This document shows, one piece after another, positions 51,003 to 60,195 of a stretch of 64,000 nucleotides of DNA. Each line of letters begins with the position of its first letter. The stretch's first letter is position 1. A model generated the notes under the pieces. The model searched no databases and was not told the origin of the DNA. It saw only the letters and a list, made by a program, of their open reading frames with translations. Made by a program: the position numbers and the translations under genes. This DNA is from Rhizobium sp. Pop5 (GTDB taxonomy: Bacteria > Pseudomonadota > Alphaproteobacteria > Rhizobiales > Rhizobiaceae): the NCBI RefSeq assembly GCF_024721175.1, contig NZ_CP099400.1, positions 338,073 through 402,072 of the forward strand, read 5' to 3'.

Positions 51003-51809
51003 TCAGCTATTGCCCGTCTTCAACTGCTCCAGAAATATCTTCAATTCCGCCTCATCGATGCCGACGAGATGGCGCTTTTCCGGATAAGCGCCACTCCGGA
51101 CATCGTCTGCGAACTCCGTAAAGGCGGCGATGCGCTCGCGCTGCAGCCTGTCGTATTCGGCGGCGAAGTTGCGGTAGACCTTGGCGTGGCGCGGATAGTG
51201 GTCGCGATTGGCGCCGAGCACGTCGTCGGCGAAGAGGTATTGGGCATCGCAGCCTGTGCCCGCGCCCATGGAGATCATCAGCATCGACGTGTTGACGCTG
51301 ATGGCGGCAGCGACTTCCCCCGGCACCACTTCGATTTCGGCGGCGAAGGCGCCGGCCTCTTCCAGCGCCTTGGTCTGGCGCCAGATCTCGGCCGCACTCG
51401 CCGCCGTCTTGCCGACCGCGCGGAAGCCGCCTGTCCAGGTCGCCTTCGAAGGGATCAGCCCGAGATGACCGCAGACGGGAATGCCCTCGTCGCGCAAGCG
51501 CCGGATCGTTTGCAGGCTTGCGGCGCAATAGACCGCATCACCTCCAGACTTGAGTGCCGCGAAAGCGGCGCGAAGATAGTCTTCCGCCGAGACATGGTCA
51601 CCATATTCGAGCCCCGGAATGGCAAAGGGCGTGGGCGCGATCTCGCGAAAGACCGGGCCAAGCAGAGAGGGCGGCACCGAGACCATGTCGATCCCCGCCT
51701 TTTCGGCGGCTTCCGCCTCCTCCAGAGTGGTGACGCGCAACATGGTGAGCGGGCGCTTGCCCTTTTCCGCCAGCAGATCGGCGACGGTCGCGCGCTTGTG
51801 TTTCTTCAT
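51003..51809 (-). CDS. Divergent PanB-like hydroxymethyltransferase family protein
   Basis: A 268-aa TIM-barrel protein. The C-terminal half matches ketopantoate hydroxymethyltransferase (IPVCGHLGLIPSKA, GGFRAVGKTA, ALEEAGAFAAEIEVVP, SMGAGTGCDAQYLFADD). In the N-terminal half the usual metal-binding GDSLGM motif is replaced by VSVPPSLLG. No panC is adjacent; instead it follows the mocF-like reductase gene by 26 bp on the same strand. It may add or remove a one-carbon unit, perhaps handling formaldehyde released by the neighbouring oxygenase. That is inference. ATG 51809 is taken from family length. Confidence 0.75.
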   Translation of the reverse strand: MKKHKRATVADLLAEKGKRPLTMLRVTTLEEAEAAEKAGIDMVSVPPSLLGPVFREIAPTPFAIPGLEYGDHVSAEDYLRAAFAALKSGGDAVYCAASLQTIRRLRDEGIPVCGHLGLIPSKATWTGGFRAVGKTAASAAEIWRQTKALEEAGAFAAEIEVVPGEVAAAISVNTSMLMISMGAGTGCDAQYLFADDVLGANRDHYPRHAKVYRNFAAEYDRLQRERIAAFTEFADDVRSGAYPEKRHLVGIDEAELKIFLEQLKTGNS

Positions 51810-51835
51810 CGTCAAGTCCTTAAAAGAGAGGCGGC

Positions 51836-53062
51836 TCAGGGGGCCAAGAGGGATTTCAGCTTGATGTCGCTTGATGTCAGCGCGCCCGGATCGGGACGGG
51901 CGCGGGCTGCGATCAGCATTTCCGCGAGCCTGATGTCGCGCGCTACGACATTGCCCGGCCCGATGCCGCTCGCGGCGATCAGCCGGCCATGGGCGTCGAG
52001 GTGGAAGAGAATGAAGGCGCCTGGGCCGAGGTCGCGGCGCAGATGCAGGACGGCCCCTTCGGCAAGGCCTGATATCTGCAGCGTCATGTCGTATTGATCC
52101 GACCAGAACCACGGCACTGATGAAACGGCTTCGTCGAGGCCGAGCATATTGGCCGCGGCCAATGTGCCCTGCTCCTGGGCGTTCCGCCAGGATTCGAGCC
52201 GCACCCGCCGGCGGCCATAGATCGGCAGCGGAAAGGAGCAGCAGTCGCCAGCTGCAAAAACGTCAGCTGCTGAAGTCCGGAGATAGGTGTCGACGGCAAT
52301 GCCGTTGTCGATTGCGAGCCCGGCCTTTTCGGCGAGTTCGACATTCGGCCGCGCACCGATGCCGACGAGGGCGAGATCGGCTTCCATGACCTCGCCAGTC
52401 GACAATCTGATCACGGCCTTTCCGCCTTCCTCGGTCAGCGCTGCTATAGAGACGCCGCAGCGGATATCGACGCCTTCGGCGCGATGGCGCTTTGTGAGGA
52501 GATGGGCGATTTCTTCAGGTACGCCGCGCTTTAGCACGCGTTCTAGCCCTTCGACGACTGTGACCTCGGCGCCGAGCAGCCGTGCGGTTGCCGCAAGTTC
52601 CAGTCCGATAAAGCCGCCGCCGATGATGGCGATATGCCGTTCGGGCTTCATCGCATCGCGTAGCGCTGCCGCATCGTGATGCGTTCTCAGCGAGCGGATA
52701 TGCGGGCTGTCAGTCGGAGCGCCCGGAAACGAACGAGCGCTCGCGCCCGTCGCAAGCAGAAGTTTGTCATAGGAGAGCGTCGTGCCGCCGGACAGCGAGA
52801 CGGTCCTGGATGCGGTGTTGAGATCCCTCGCCTCGACGCCGGTCAGCAACCGTATGCCGCTGTCGACGTATTTTTCCAACGTGGCGATGAATTTCGGATC
52901 GGACGCATCGGCGGATACCGCCTTCGAAAGCGGCGGCCGCTCATAAGGATGGAGAGGCTCGGCACCGACAAGCGTTATCTCGCCGGCAAAACCCTTTTCC
53001 CGCAAGGCGAAGGCGGCGCGTGCACCGCATTCGCCGGCTCCGATGATGACGAAATGAGCCAC
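51836..53062 (-). CDS. mocF: Ferredoxin reductase, MocF-like
   Basis: A 408-aa FAD/NAD-dependent reductase of the oxygenase-coupled class. It has an N-terminal FAD motif (FVIIGAGECGARAAFALREK), an NAD motif (IIGGGFIGLELAA) near residue 150 and a C-terminal FAD site (DVFAAGDC). It passes electrons from NADH to a Rieske ferredoxin. It lies 11 bp downstream of the ferredoxin gene and in the same unit as a membrane desaturase-type oxygenase, the arrangement described for mocDEF in rhizopine breakdown. Confidence 0.82.
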   Translation of the reverse strand: MAHFVIIGAGECGARAAFALREKGFAGEITLVGAEPLHPYERPPLSKAVSADASDPKFIATLEKYVDSGIRLLTGVEARDLNTASRTVSLSGGTTLSYDKLLLATGASARSFPGAPTDSPHIRSLRTHHDAAALRDAMKPERHIAIIGGGFIGLELAATARLLGAEVTVVEGLERVLKRGVPEEIAHLLTKRHRAEGVDIRCGVSIAALTEEGGKAVIRLSTGEVMEADLALVGIGARPNVELAEKAGLAIDNGIAVDTYLRTSAADVFAAGDCCSFPLPIYGRRRVRLESWRNAQEQGTLAAANMLGLDEAVSSVPWFWSDQYDMTLQISGLAEGAVLHLRRDLGPGAFILFHLDAHGRLIAASGIGPGNVVARDIRLAEMLIAARARPDPGALTSSDIKLKSLLAP

Positions 53063-53073
53063 ATCAGCCTCCT

Positions 53074-53388
53074 TCAGACCGAGATGAAGACACTGCCGCC
53101 TTCGATCTTTACCGGGTAGGTCTTGAGATTGACGCAGACCGGCGCACCCTTGGCTTCGCCCGTCTTATAGTTGAAGCGGCCATTATGTTTCGGACACTCG
53201 ATGATCTCATCCATGACAAGCCCGTCGGCGAGGTGGATATGTTCGTGCGTGCAAAGCCCGTCGGTGGCGAAGAATTCGTCATCCGGGCTGCGGTAGACCG
53301 CAAAGGTGCGCCCGCCATGATCGAAGCGGATGACATCCTCTTCGTCGATCTCGTCCTTGCCGCAGACTTCGATCCAGTTTCCGCTCAT
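53074..53388 (-). CDS. mocE: Rieske ferredoxin, MocE-like
   Basis: A 104-aa Rieske-type ferredoxin. The 2Fe-2S ligands are Cys and His in LCTHEHIHL and Cys and His in ECPKHNG, spaced as in oxygenase ferredoxins. It carries electrons from the MocF-like reductase to the MocD-like oxygenase encoded on either side, with gaps of 11 and 21 bp. The GC-rich downstream half is typical of small Rieske ferredoxins. Confidence 0.85.
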   Translation of the reverse strand: MSGNWIEVCGKDEIDEEDVIRFDHGGRTFAVYRSPDDEFFATDGLCTHEHIHLADGLVMDEIIECPKHNGRFNYKTGEAKGAPVCVNLKTYPVKIEGGSVFISV

Positions 53389-53409
53389 CTTATCCTCCCT
53401 CGATCGTGA

Positions 53410-54498
53410 TTATTGTGCCGCCGGGGCCAGTTCGTTGTGGAATTCTTCGCGATAGGGCCGTGCCGTCGCCGGCAGTTCGCGTCTCAGAAAATAGTCCTCA
53501 TTGCGCAACTGACGAAGGAAGGCCGGGATCATCTCGCGATAGCCGGACCAGATCGACGGGTTCGGCGCCGGCAAGTCATGCTTGATCATCGCATGCAGCC
53601 TGGGCAGCGCGTGGTAGGGCACCATCGGAAACATGTGATGTTCTACGTGGTAGTTCATGTTCCAGTAGATGAAGCGGCTGACCGGGTTCATATAGACCGT
53701 GCGGCTGTTCAGCCGGTGGTCGATCACATTGTCGGCAAGGCCGCCATGCTGCAGCAGCCCGGTGAGCACATGGTGCCAGGCGCCATAGAGGCGCGGTAGA
53801 CCGATCAGCATCAGCGGCAGGATGGAACCAGTGGCGATCGCTATTGCGATCGTGACGACATAGATGGCGAGCCAGATGCGGGCGAAGCGGATCGCCTTCG
53901 GCTGCTCCATCTCAGGAATGAAGGTCTTCTCCGCGGCGCTGATGACGCCGAAGGCATTGCGCAGCATGTCGACGACCGCGTGCCATACGTCGAGAACGCC
54001 GAAGAAATTGAGGATCAGCCGGAGGAGATCCGGCGGCCGCATCACGGCGATCTCAGGATCACGGCCCACAATGACGGTATCGGTATGATGGCGCGTGTGA
54101 CTCCAGCGCCAGGTCACCGGATTGCGCATGATCATGAAGCAGGCGATCTGATAGACGGCGTCGTTCATCCAGCGCGTCTTGAAGGCGGTGCCGTGACCGC
54201 ATTCGTGCCAGCGGCTGTCGGAGGCCGAGCCGTAGAGCACGCCATAAGCGAGGAAGAAGGGCAGCGCGATCCAGGAACCCCAGAAATAAATGCCGAGCCC
54301 GGCAAGGACCACCATGCTGCCGAGCCAGATGATGGTGTCACGGATCGCCGGTGCATCGGAACGCTGCATCAGCGTCTTCATCTCCTTGCGCGGAATATCG
54401 GTGTGATACCATTCGGCTGCCGCCAGCCCCGTCTCGACGGCGGTGCGGCCGCTTTCGCCGAGCAGGTCGTAGTCACGTTTCGTCGTCTGGATCGCCAT
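53410..54498 (-). CDS. mocD: Membrane di-iron oxygenase/desaturase, MocD-like
   Basis: A 362-aa fatty-acid-desaturase-type protein with paired membrane helices around residues 55-95 and 190-225. It has three His boxes: HECGHG, HTRHH and HVEHH, which bind the di-iron centre. MocD is thought to demethylate or oxidise the rhizopine L-3-O-methyl-scyllo-inosamine together with MocE and MocF. ATG 54498 has GGGAGG nine bases upstream; a longer reading frame would cross the LacI operator. It is divergent from a LacI regulator. Confidence 0.82.
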   Translation of the reverse strand: MAIQTTKRDYDLLGESGRTAVETGLAAAEWYHTDIPRKEMKTLMQRSDAPAIRDTIIWLGSMVVLAGLGIYFWGSWIALPFFLAYGVLYGSASDSRWHECGHGTAFKTRWMNDAVYQIACFMIMRNPVTWRWSHTRHHTDTVIVGRDPEIAVMRPPDLLRLILNFFGVLDVWHAVVDMLRNAFGVISAAEKTFIPEMEQPKAIRFARIWLAIYVVTIAIAIATGSILPLMLIGLPRLYGAWHHVLTGLLQHGGLADNVIDHRLNSRTVYMNPVSRFIYWNMNYHVEHHMFPMVPYHALPRLHAMIKHDLPAPNPSIWSGYREMIPAFLRQLRNEDYFLRRELPATARPYREEFHNELAPAAQ

Positions 54499-54564
54499 CA
54501 ACCGCCTCCCGCTATGCTGTTGCCGAGGAGAATAAGTTGACTTTCGAGGGCGCTCAATGCAGGC

Positions 54565-54581
54565 TTGATATATTCTATCAA
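54565..54581. promoter_or_regulatory. Candidate LacI operator, mocD-lacI divergent region
   Basis: TTGATATATTCTATCAA contains TTGATA/TATCAA as a perfect dyad with a 5-bp spacer. It lies 26 bp before the LacI start and 66 bp before mocD, so one site could control both. A closely related palindrome lies before the downstream isomerase gene. Confidence 0.6.
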
Positions 54582-54606
54582 AAACCATCAGGAATGGCTT
54601 GCATCA

Positions 54607-55659
54607 ATGATTGAATCCATCAGGAAAGCCATGCGCCGCCCCACCATATCCGATCTCGCCCGCGCCTCAGGCGTCAGCGTCGCCACCGTCGACCGCGTTC
54701 TCAATGCCCGCCACCGGGTGCGGGAGGAGACGGCGCGGCGGGTCTATGATGCGGCGCAGGCGATCGGTTATCATGCCGTCGGGCTTATCCGGCAACGCGT
54801 GTTCGAGGATCTGCCGCAATATAGGCTCGCCTTTCTGCTGCAGAAGCCGATGCAGCCCTTCTATCAGGCTTTCGCCCGCGAGATCGAAGCGGCGGCGCGC
54901 GCCGTGACCACCGCCCGTCTCCAGATCCAGATCGACTATCCCTCCGCTTCGACACCGGCGGCGATCGTCGAGAAGCTCAAGGCTCTCGGCGCCCGCAATC
55001 AGGCTATCGCTCTCGTCGCTCCAGACTATCCTGCGGTGACGGCGGCAATCGAGGAACTGAGGGAAAGAGACATTCCCGTCTTTTCGCTGCTTTCCGACTT
55101 CGCCTCAGGGGTGCGCAATGCCTATATTGGCGTCAACAACCGCAAGGTCGGCCGCACAGCAGCCTGGGTGATCGCCAAGACTGCCCGTGTGCCGGGCAAG
55201 GTCGCCTGTTTCGTCGGCAGCCACCGTTTTCACGGACATGAGCTGCGCGAAATCGGTTTTCGTTCCTATTTTCGTGAAAACGCGCCGGAATTCGACGTCA
55301 TCGATACATTGATCAACCTGGATACTCCAGAGATCACCCATGAGGCGACGCTGACGCTGCTGCAGAAGCATCCCGATCTTGTCGGCCTTTATGTCTGCGG
55401 CGGTGGCATGGAGGGCGCGATCTCGGCGATCCGTGAGGAAAATCTCGGCGGCAAGATCGTTCTTGTGGTCAACGAGCTGACGCCCGACAGCAAAGCCGGG
55501 CTTGCCGACGATATCGTAGCCATGGCGATCGGCACCCCCCTGCCCGCACTGTGCAAGGAACTGATGGCACTGATGACGAGTGCGATCGAAAACAGCGAAA
55601 CGGCCGTTCCCGGCCAGTTCTTCCTGCCCTTCGATATTCATATCTCAGAGAACATCTGA
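54607..55659 (+). CDS. LacI-family transcriptional regulator
   Basis: A protein of about 350 aa. The N-terminal HTH (TISDLARASGVSVATVDRVL, NARHRVREET) is typical of LacI, followed by a periplasmic-binding-like sugar domain (LAFLLQKPMQPFYQAFAREI). ATG 54607 is chosen; ATG 54631 just before the HTH is an alternative. It is divergent from mocD and upstream of an IolI-like gene, so an inositol or inosamine derivative is the likely effector. Confidence 0.87.
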   Translation: MIESIRKAMRRPTISDLARASGVSVATVDRVLNARHRVREETARRVYDAAQAIGYHAVGLIRQRVFEDLPQYRLAFLLQKPMQPFYQAFAREIEAAARAVTTARLQIQIDYPSASTPAAIVEKLKALGARNQAIALVAPDYPAVTAAIEELRERDIPVFSLLSDFASGVRNAYIGVNNRKVGRTAAWVIAKTARVPGKVACFVGSHRFHGHELREIGFRSYFRENAPEFDVIDTLINLDTPEITHEATLTLLQKHPDLVGLYVCGGGMEGAISAIREENLGGKIVLVVNELTPDSKAGLADDIVAMAIGTPLPALCKELMALMTSAIENSETAVPGQFFLPFDIHISENI

Positions 55660-55661
55660 GA

Positions 55662-55700
55662 AATGATGGAATACTATCATTATTGCTGAAATTCTTTCAG
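55662..55700. promoter_or_regulatory. Second LacI-like operator plus adjacent dyad
   Basis: AATGATGGAATACTATCATT (55662-55681) resembles the operator at 54565 (shared TGAT-GAATA-TATCA with one extra base). It is followed by a separate dyad CTGAAATTCTTTCAG (55686-55700). Both lie directly after the LacI stop and 120-160 bp before the isomerase start, where a promoter is expected. Confidence 0.5.
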
Positions 55701-55820
55701 AAATGAGAGCCGGCGCGGGCGATGACGGATGGATTGCCGGGCGAATTCCGATAGAGATTCCCACGCCCATTCACGAGGACTGCTCCGCCGTGGCGCGGAG
55801 ATCAGGAGGAGATATTCGTC

Positions 55821-56633
55821 ATGACTTCGATCCGCTTTGCGCTCAACCATATGGCCGCCCCGTCGCTTGCCATTGGTGATTTCTTCGCACTGGCAAAGGC
55901 GCTCGGCATCGACTCCGTCGAGATCCGCAACGACCTTCCCGGCAATGCAATTCTCGACGGCACCAAGCCGGAAGCGATCAGACAAGCAGCCGCCCGCCAT
56001 GGTCTGACGATCATTTCGATCAACGCCCTGCAGCGTTTCAACGAATGGAACGACACGCGCGCCAAGGAAGCGCAAGAATTGATCGACTATGCCCGCGCAT
56101 CCGGCGCCAAGGCGCTCGTCCTCGTTCCCAAGAACGACGGCACCGGCTGCGCCGATGGCGAACGGCAGGCCAACCTACGCGAGGCTCTGTCTGCGCTGAA
56201 GCCGATGCTCGATAAGGCCGGCATTGTCGGTCTCGTCGAGCCGCTCGGTTTCGAGATCTGCTCGCTGCGGTCGAAGACCGAGGCGGCCGAAGCGATTAAG
56301 GAGCTTGGGGCGCAATCGACGTTCAAGCTCGTCTATGACACCTTCCATCATCACCTTGCCGGCGAGGCGGCGACCTTCCCTGATCTCGTCGGTCTCGTGC
56401 ACATCTCAGGCGTCAGCGATCCTTCCGTGTCCGTTGCCGACATGCGCGATTCCCATCGTGTGCTCGTGGATGATGACGACCGGCTCGACAATGCCGGGCA
56501 GATCAAGGCGCTGCTGCAGGCGGGCTATCAGGGGCCGTTCTCCTTCGAACCCTTCGCGGCAGAAGTCCATGCGGTCAAGGATCCGGCCGGTGCGCTTCGC
56601 GCCAGCATGGATTATCTGGGAGCGCGGGTTTGA
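55821..56633 (+). CDS. IolI-like sugar/inosose isomerase
   Basis: A 270-aa AP-endonuclease-2-type TIM barrel. Putative metal ligands are Glu in LVEPLGFE, Asp in YDTFHHH, His and Glu in FSFEPF. The segments VEIRNDLPG and SINALQRFNEWND resemble 2-keto-myo-inositol isomerase (IolI). Such an enzyme would act on inositol-type ketones, which fits the rhizopine-like oxygenase genes next door. The start has AGGAGGAG upstream. A strong terminator follows. Confidence 0.78.
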   Translation: MTSIRFALNHMAAPSLAIGDFFALAKALGIDSVEIRNDLPGNAILDGTKPEAIRQAAARHGLTIISINALQRFNEWNDTRAKEAQELIDYARASGAKALVLVPKNDGTGCADGERQANLREALSALKPMLDKAGIVGLVEPLGFEICSLRSKTEAAEAIKELGAQSTFKLVYDTFHHHLAGEAATFPDLVGLVHISGVSDPSVSVADMRDSHRVLVDDDDRLDNAGQIKALLQAGYQGPFSFEPFAAEVHAVKDPAGALRASMDYLGARV

Positions 56634-56668
56634 AGCAGAGCAAGCTCGCTTACTGTTGCCATCCAAGC

Positions 56669-56698
56669 GGCCGCGCCACCAGCGCGGCCAATCTTTTT
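56669..56698 (+). terminator. Rho-independent terminator
   Basis: GGCCGCGC and GCGCGGCC form an 8-bp stem around CACCA, followed by AATCTTTTT. It stops the isomerase transcript and separates it from the convergent cobM. Confidence 0.85.
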
Positions 56699-56702
56699 GA
56701 AG

Positions 56703-57461
56703 CTATTCCCTGCCCCTGAACCGGCGCTGATAGGCCGGATCATAGAGCGAACTCTCGCGGAAATCTTCCGCCGCGAGCGACGGGCCGACGAAGATGATTG
56801 CCGTGCGTTCGATCGGTTCGGCCGCAACCTTTGCCCGGATATCGGAAAGCGTGCCGCGCAGGATGCGTTCGTCCGCCCAGGAGGCCTTGACGACGATGAC
56901 GACCGGGCAGTCGGCGCCGTAAAGCGGCGTCAATTCCGTGACTACCTCTTTCAGTGCATGGATCGCCAGATGGATCGCCAGCGTGGCGCCAGTCGCGCCG
57001 AATTTGGCGAGCGTCTCTTCGTTCGGCATCGGTGAAGCCCGGCCGGAAACGCGGGTGAGGACCAGGCTTTGGGCTACGGCAGGGATTGTCAGTTCACGTC
57101 CTAGTGCTGCGGCCGCTGCAGCAAAGGCCGGAACGCCGGGTGTCATCGTATAGGCGATCCCGTGCTTTTGCAGCCGGCGCACCTGCTCGGCAACCGCGCT
57201 CCAGACGGAGAGATCGCCGGAGTGCAGCCGGGCGACATCCTGGCCGGCGGCAGCAGCGCGAAGATATTCCGCCTCGATCTCATCGAGCGACATAGGGGCA
57301 GTATCGATGATGCGTGCACCAGGCGGGCAATATTGCAGCAGTTCAGGCGAGACGATCGAGCCGGCATAGAGGCAGACCGGGCACCGGGCGATCAGATCGC
57401 GGCCGCGCACCGTGATCAGATCCGCTGCCCCGGGCCCCGCGCCGATAAAATGCACCGTCAT
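56703..57461 (-). CDS. cobM: Precorrin-4 C11-methyltransferase
   Basis: A 252-aa SAM-dependent tetrapyrrole methylase. It shows the N-terminal [18 protein letters not shown], the glycine-rich [10 protein letters not shown] and the [12 protein letters not shown] motif typical of CobM/CbiF. It methylates precorrin-4 at C11 in aerobic cobalamin synthesis. Four bases separate it from cobL; the two form a leftward unit. Confidence 0.93.
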   Translation of the reverse strand: MTVHFIGAGPGAADLITVRGRDLIARCPVCLYAGSIVSPELLQYCPPGARIIDTAPMSLDEIEAEYLRAAAAGQDVARLHSGDLSVWSAVAEQVRRLQKHGIAYTMTPGVPAFAAAAAALGRELTIPAVAQSLVLTRVSGRASPMPNEETLAKFGATGATLAIHLAIHALKEVVTELTPLYGADCPVVIVVKASWADERILRGTLSDIRAKVAAEPIERTAIIFVGPSLAAEDFRESSLYDPAYQRRFRGRE

Positions 57462-57465
57462 CCCT

Positions 57466-58698
57466 TTATCCTTTCGTCCAGCGCCACTGCATCACCGGCA
57501 TCGCCGGCCGCCAGCCGCCCATGCGCCCCACGGGCCCCGCGCGCGATATTTCGATCCGTGTCAGCGAGCCGCCGCGTTTTGCGTGTTCTGAGAGCAGCAC
57601 TGCTTCCATCTCCAGCGTCACGGCATTGGCAACAAGCCGCCCTCCCCGCTTCAGCGCGGCAATCGCGGCGTCCATCACGCCAGGTTCGCTGCCACCGCCG
57701 CCGAGGAAGACCGCATCCGGTTCAGGCAAACCGTGCAGCGCATCGGGGGCTGACCCTTCGACGATGGCGAGATGCGGCACGCCGAAGGCGGATGCATTGC
57801 GGGCGACACGCGCCGCCCGCTCCGGCGATTGCTCGACGGCGATCGTCTTCAGGCTGGGATCGGCCAGCATCCATTCGATGCCGATCGATCCGGAGCCCGC
57901 GCCGATATCCCACAGCAGTTCGCCGTGACGCGGTGCAAGCGCCGAAAGCGTCATCGCCCTGATTTCGCGTTTGGTAATTTGGCCGTCGTGCTCGAACAGA
58001 TCATCCTCGAGACCCGCGACAAAAGGCAGGATGCGAGCCCCCTCCCCTGCCGAAATCTCAAGCGCGCAAACGTTCAGGGGATCGATGTCAACGAGATCGA
58101 AAGCCGTTGGGATGGTCCGCCTCTGCCGTTCCCGCGGACCACCCAGCGCCTCGAGCACCGTAAGCTGCGACTGACCGAAACCGGCAGCGGCAAGCAGGGC
58201 GGCGAGCTCGCCAGGTCCCTTTTCATCCGAGGTCAGCGCAATGATCCGCCGTCCGGGGTGCAGGTGCGGCCGGATCAGCTCGATCGGCCTTCCATGCAGC
58301 GAGATCGTCGTCGCGTCCTGCAATGGCCATCCGAGGTGGGAGGCGGCAAGGCTGAAGGCGGACGGCGCGGGAATGGTGTGCATCTCCTCCTCCGCCACAT
58401 AGCGCGAGAGCGTCGCGCCGACGCCGTAGAGAAACGGATCGCCTGAAGCAAGCACGACGACCGGCGTGCCGCGTCTTTCGAGGATGGCCTCGACCGAGCG
58501 TTCGAACGGGCTCTGCCAGGGGAGCTTTTTGCCTGATATCAGCGAGGCGGCGAGCGCATGGTGCCGCGCTCCCCCGAAGACGGCGGGTGCGGCCGCAATC
58601 AGCCTCTTCGCTTCCTCGCCCAGCCCTGCTGGACCATCTTCGCCGATGCCGATAATAGTCAGCCAGCGCTGGCCGGAAGGGGGAGAAAGATCAGACAT
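57466..58698 (-). CDS. cobL: Precorrin-6Y C5,15-methyltransferase (decarboxylating)
   Basis: A 410-aa fusion of CbiE-type methylase ([20 protein letters not shown], residues ~12-200) and CbiT-type methyltransferase ([16 protein letters not shown], ~230-400). It methylates C5 and C15 and decarboxylates the C12 acetate. Its start codon overlaps head-to-head with that of cobK on the other strand, so its promoter must lie within cobK. Confidence 0.93.
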   Translation of the reverse strand: MSDLSPPSGQRWLTIIGIGEDGPAGLGEEAKRLIAAAPAVFGGARHHALAASLISGKKLPWQSPFERSVEAILERRGTPVVVLASGDPFLYGVGATLSRYVAEEEMHTIPAPSAFSLAASHLGWPLQDATTISLHGRPIELIRPHLHPGRRIIALTSDEKGPGELAALLAAAGFGQSQLTVLEALGGPRERQRRTIPTAFDLVDIDPLNVCALEISAGEGARILPFVAGLEDDLFEHDGQITKREIRAMTLSALAPRHGELLWDIGAGSGSIGIEWMLADPSLKTIAVEQSPERAARVARNASAFGVPHLAIVEGSAPDALHGLPEPDAVFLGGGGSEPGVMDAAIAALKRGGRLVANAVTLEMEAVLLSEHAKRGGSLTRIEISRAGPVGRMGGWRPAMPVMQWRWTKG

Positions 58699-59467
58699 GG
58701 GAAGACCCCCGCATCCTCATTCTCGGCGGCACCAGCGAGGCGCGTCTGCTCGCCGAAGCGCTCGCGGTGCGGGACGATTGCGATGTTCTTCTCTCGCTTG
58801 CAGGCCGCACTGAAAAACCGGCCGCACAGCCGGTTCCGGTCCGCATCGGCGGTTTCGGCGGTGCTGCGGCGCTGGCCGACTTCCTGGAAATCGGCGAATA
58901 TGGGCTGCTGATCGACGCCACGCACCCTTTCGCTGAACGAATTTCGGCCAATGCCGCCATCGCGGCCGAGACCGCCTCCATTCCTGCGATCGCTCTGCGG
59001 CGTCCTGAATGGCAACGCCAGCCGGGCGATCGCTGGCAGGAGGTGAAAAGCATTCTGGCTGCCATCGCAGCGCTCGGCCCCCCCCCCGCCGTGTCTTCCT
59101 GGCGACGGGCCGGCAGGGAGCCCATCACGCGGAATCCGCGCCGCAACACTACTATCTCATCCGCAGCGTCGATCCCGTCGAACCGCGGCTTGTGCTTGCC
59201 AATGTCGACTACGTGCTTGATCGCGGCCCGTTCACCCTGGAGCGCGAGTGCACCTTGCTCAAACAACACCATATCGACGTCATCATTGCCAAGAACAGCG
59301 GCGGCGCTGCCATCTACGCGAAGATCGAGGCCGCTCGCTTGCTCGGCATCGAAGTGATGATGGTCGTTCGGGCATCGGCCCCGGCCGTCACCGTTGTCGA
59401 AACTGTCGAGGCGGCGCTTGTGGCGATCGATCACCTCTTTTCTCCCGCCATGAAACGCGGCGTATAA
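58698..59467 (+). pseudogene. cobK: cobK, precorrin-6A reductase, with two frame breaks
   Basis: The protein can be read only by joining two frames. Frame one gives ILILGGTSEARLLAEAL and DATHPFAERISANAA as far as a run of ten C at 59078-59087. Beyond it another frame continues RRVFLATGRQG, HYYLIRSVDP, DVIIAKNSGG to the stop at 59467. One more C (or two fewer) restores continuity. At the 5' end the ATG at 58697 is also out of frame: ATGGGAAGAC has one G too many to give MEDPRILILGG. Either cobK is inactive, or these homopolymers hold sequencing errors. Precorrin-6A reductase is essential to the pathway and all other cob genes look intact, so errors or slippage are plausible. Its 3' end overlaps cobJ by 37 bp. 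Confidence 0.8.
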
Positions 59468-60195
59468 ACGAGGTCCAGCTTGCCGGGCCGCTCGACGATC
59501 CGCGTTTCAGCGGAGCCGATGATGATGCAGGTCGCCATATCGGCTATCGACGCATCCGCCTCCGACAGCGGTTGCACCGCGATGCGCTCGTTTTCCCTCC
59601 CGGCTGCGCGGCCGAAAATGACGGGGGTTTTTGCCGGCAGATGGTGGCGCAACAGCTTGAAGGCCTCGCCGAGTTGCCAGGGCCGCGCCCGGCTGATCGG
59701 GTTATAGAGGGCAATGACAAAGCCCGCTTTCGCCGCCAGTTCAAGACGGTTTTCAATGATATTCCAAGGCTTTAGGTTGTCCGAAAGCGATATTGCGCAG
59801 AAATCGTGGCCAAGCGGCGCACCGGCTCTTGCCGCCACCGCCAGCATCGCCGTGACACCGGGGAGCACGGTGACGTCGACCGCACGCCAGGCGGCCGGCC
59901 CATTCTCGATTGCTTCACAGACGGCGGCGGCCATGGCGAAGACACCGGGATCGCCGCCGGAAACGACGCAGACTTTCGCGCCATCCGCTGCCATCGCGAG
60001 AGCGGCCCCTGCCCTATCGAGCTCCTCGCGATTATCCGAAGCATGCCGCAGCTGATCGGGGCGGAGCTGCAGCCTATCGAGATAAGGCCCATAGCCGAAG
60101 AAATCCGTCGCTGCCTCGACGGCCGCCAGCGCCTCCGGCGTCATCTGCTCGGGATTTCCAGGCCCAGTGCCGATCACGAAAAGCCTGCCACTCAT
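59431..60195 (-). CDS. cobJ: Precorrin-3B C17-methyltransferase
   Basis: A 254-aa methylase that also drives ring contraction. Motifs are LFVIGTGPGNPEQMTPEA, VVSGGDPGVFAMA, LPGVTAMLAVAA and IALYNPISRAR. The ATG at 60195 overlaps the cobI stop (ATGA). Its 3' end overlaps that of cobK on the opposite strand. Confidence 0.94.
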   Translation of the reverse strand: MSGRLFVIGTGPGNPEQMTPEALAAVEAATDFFGYGPYLDRLQLRPDQLRHASDNREELDRAGAALAMAADGAKVCVVSGGDPGVFAMAAAVCEAIENGPAAWRAVDVTVLPGVTAMLAVAARAGAPLGHDFCAISLSDNLKPWNIIENRLELAAKAGFVIALYNPISRARPWQLGEAFKLLRHHLPAKTPVIFGRAAGRENERIAVQPLSEADASIADMATCIIIGSAETRIVERPGKLDLVYTPRFMAGEKR

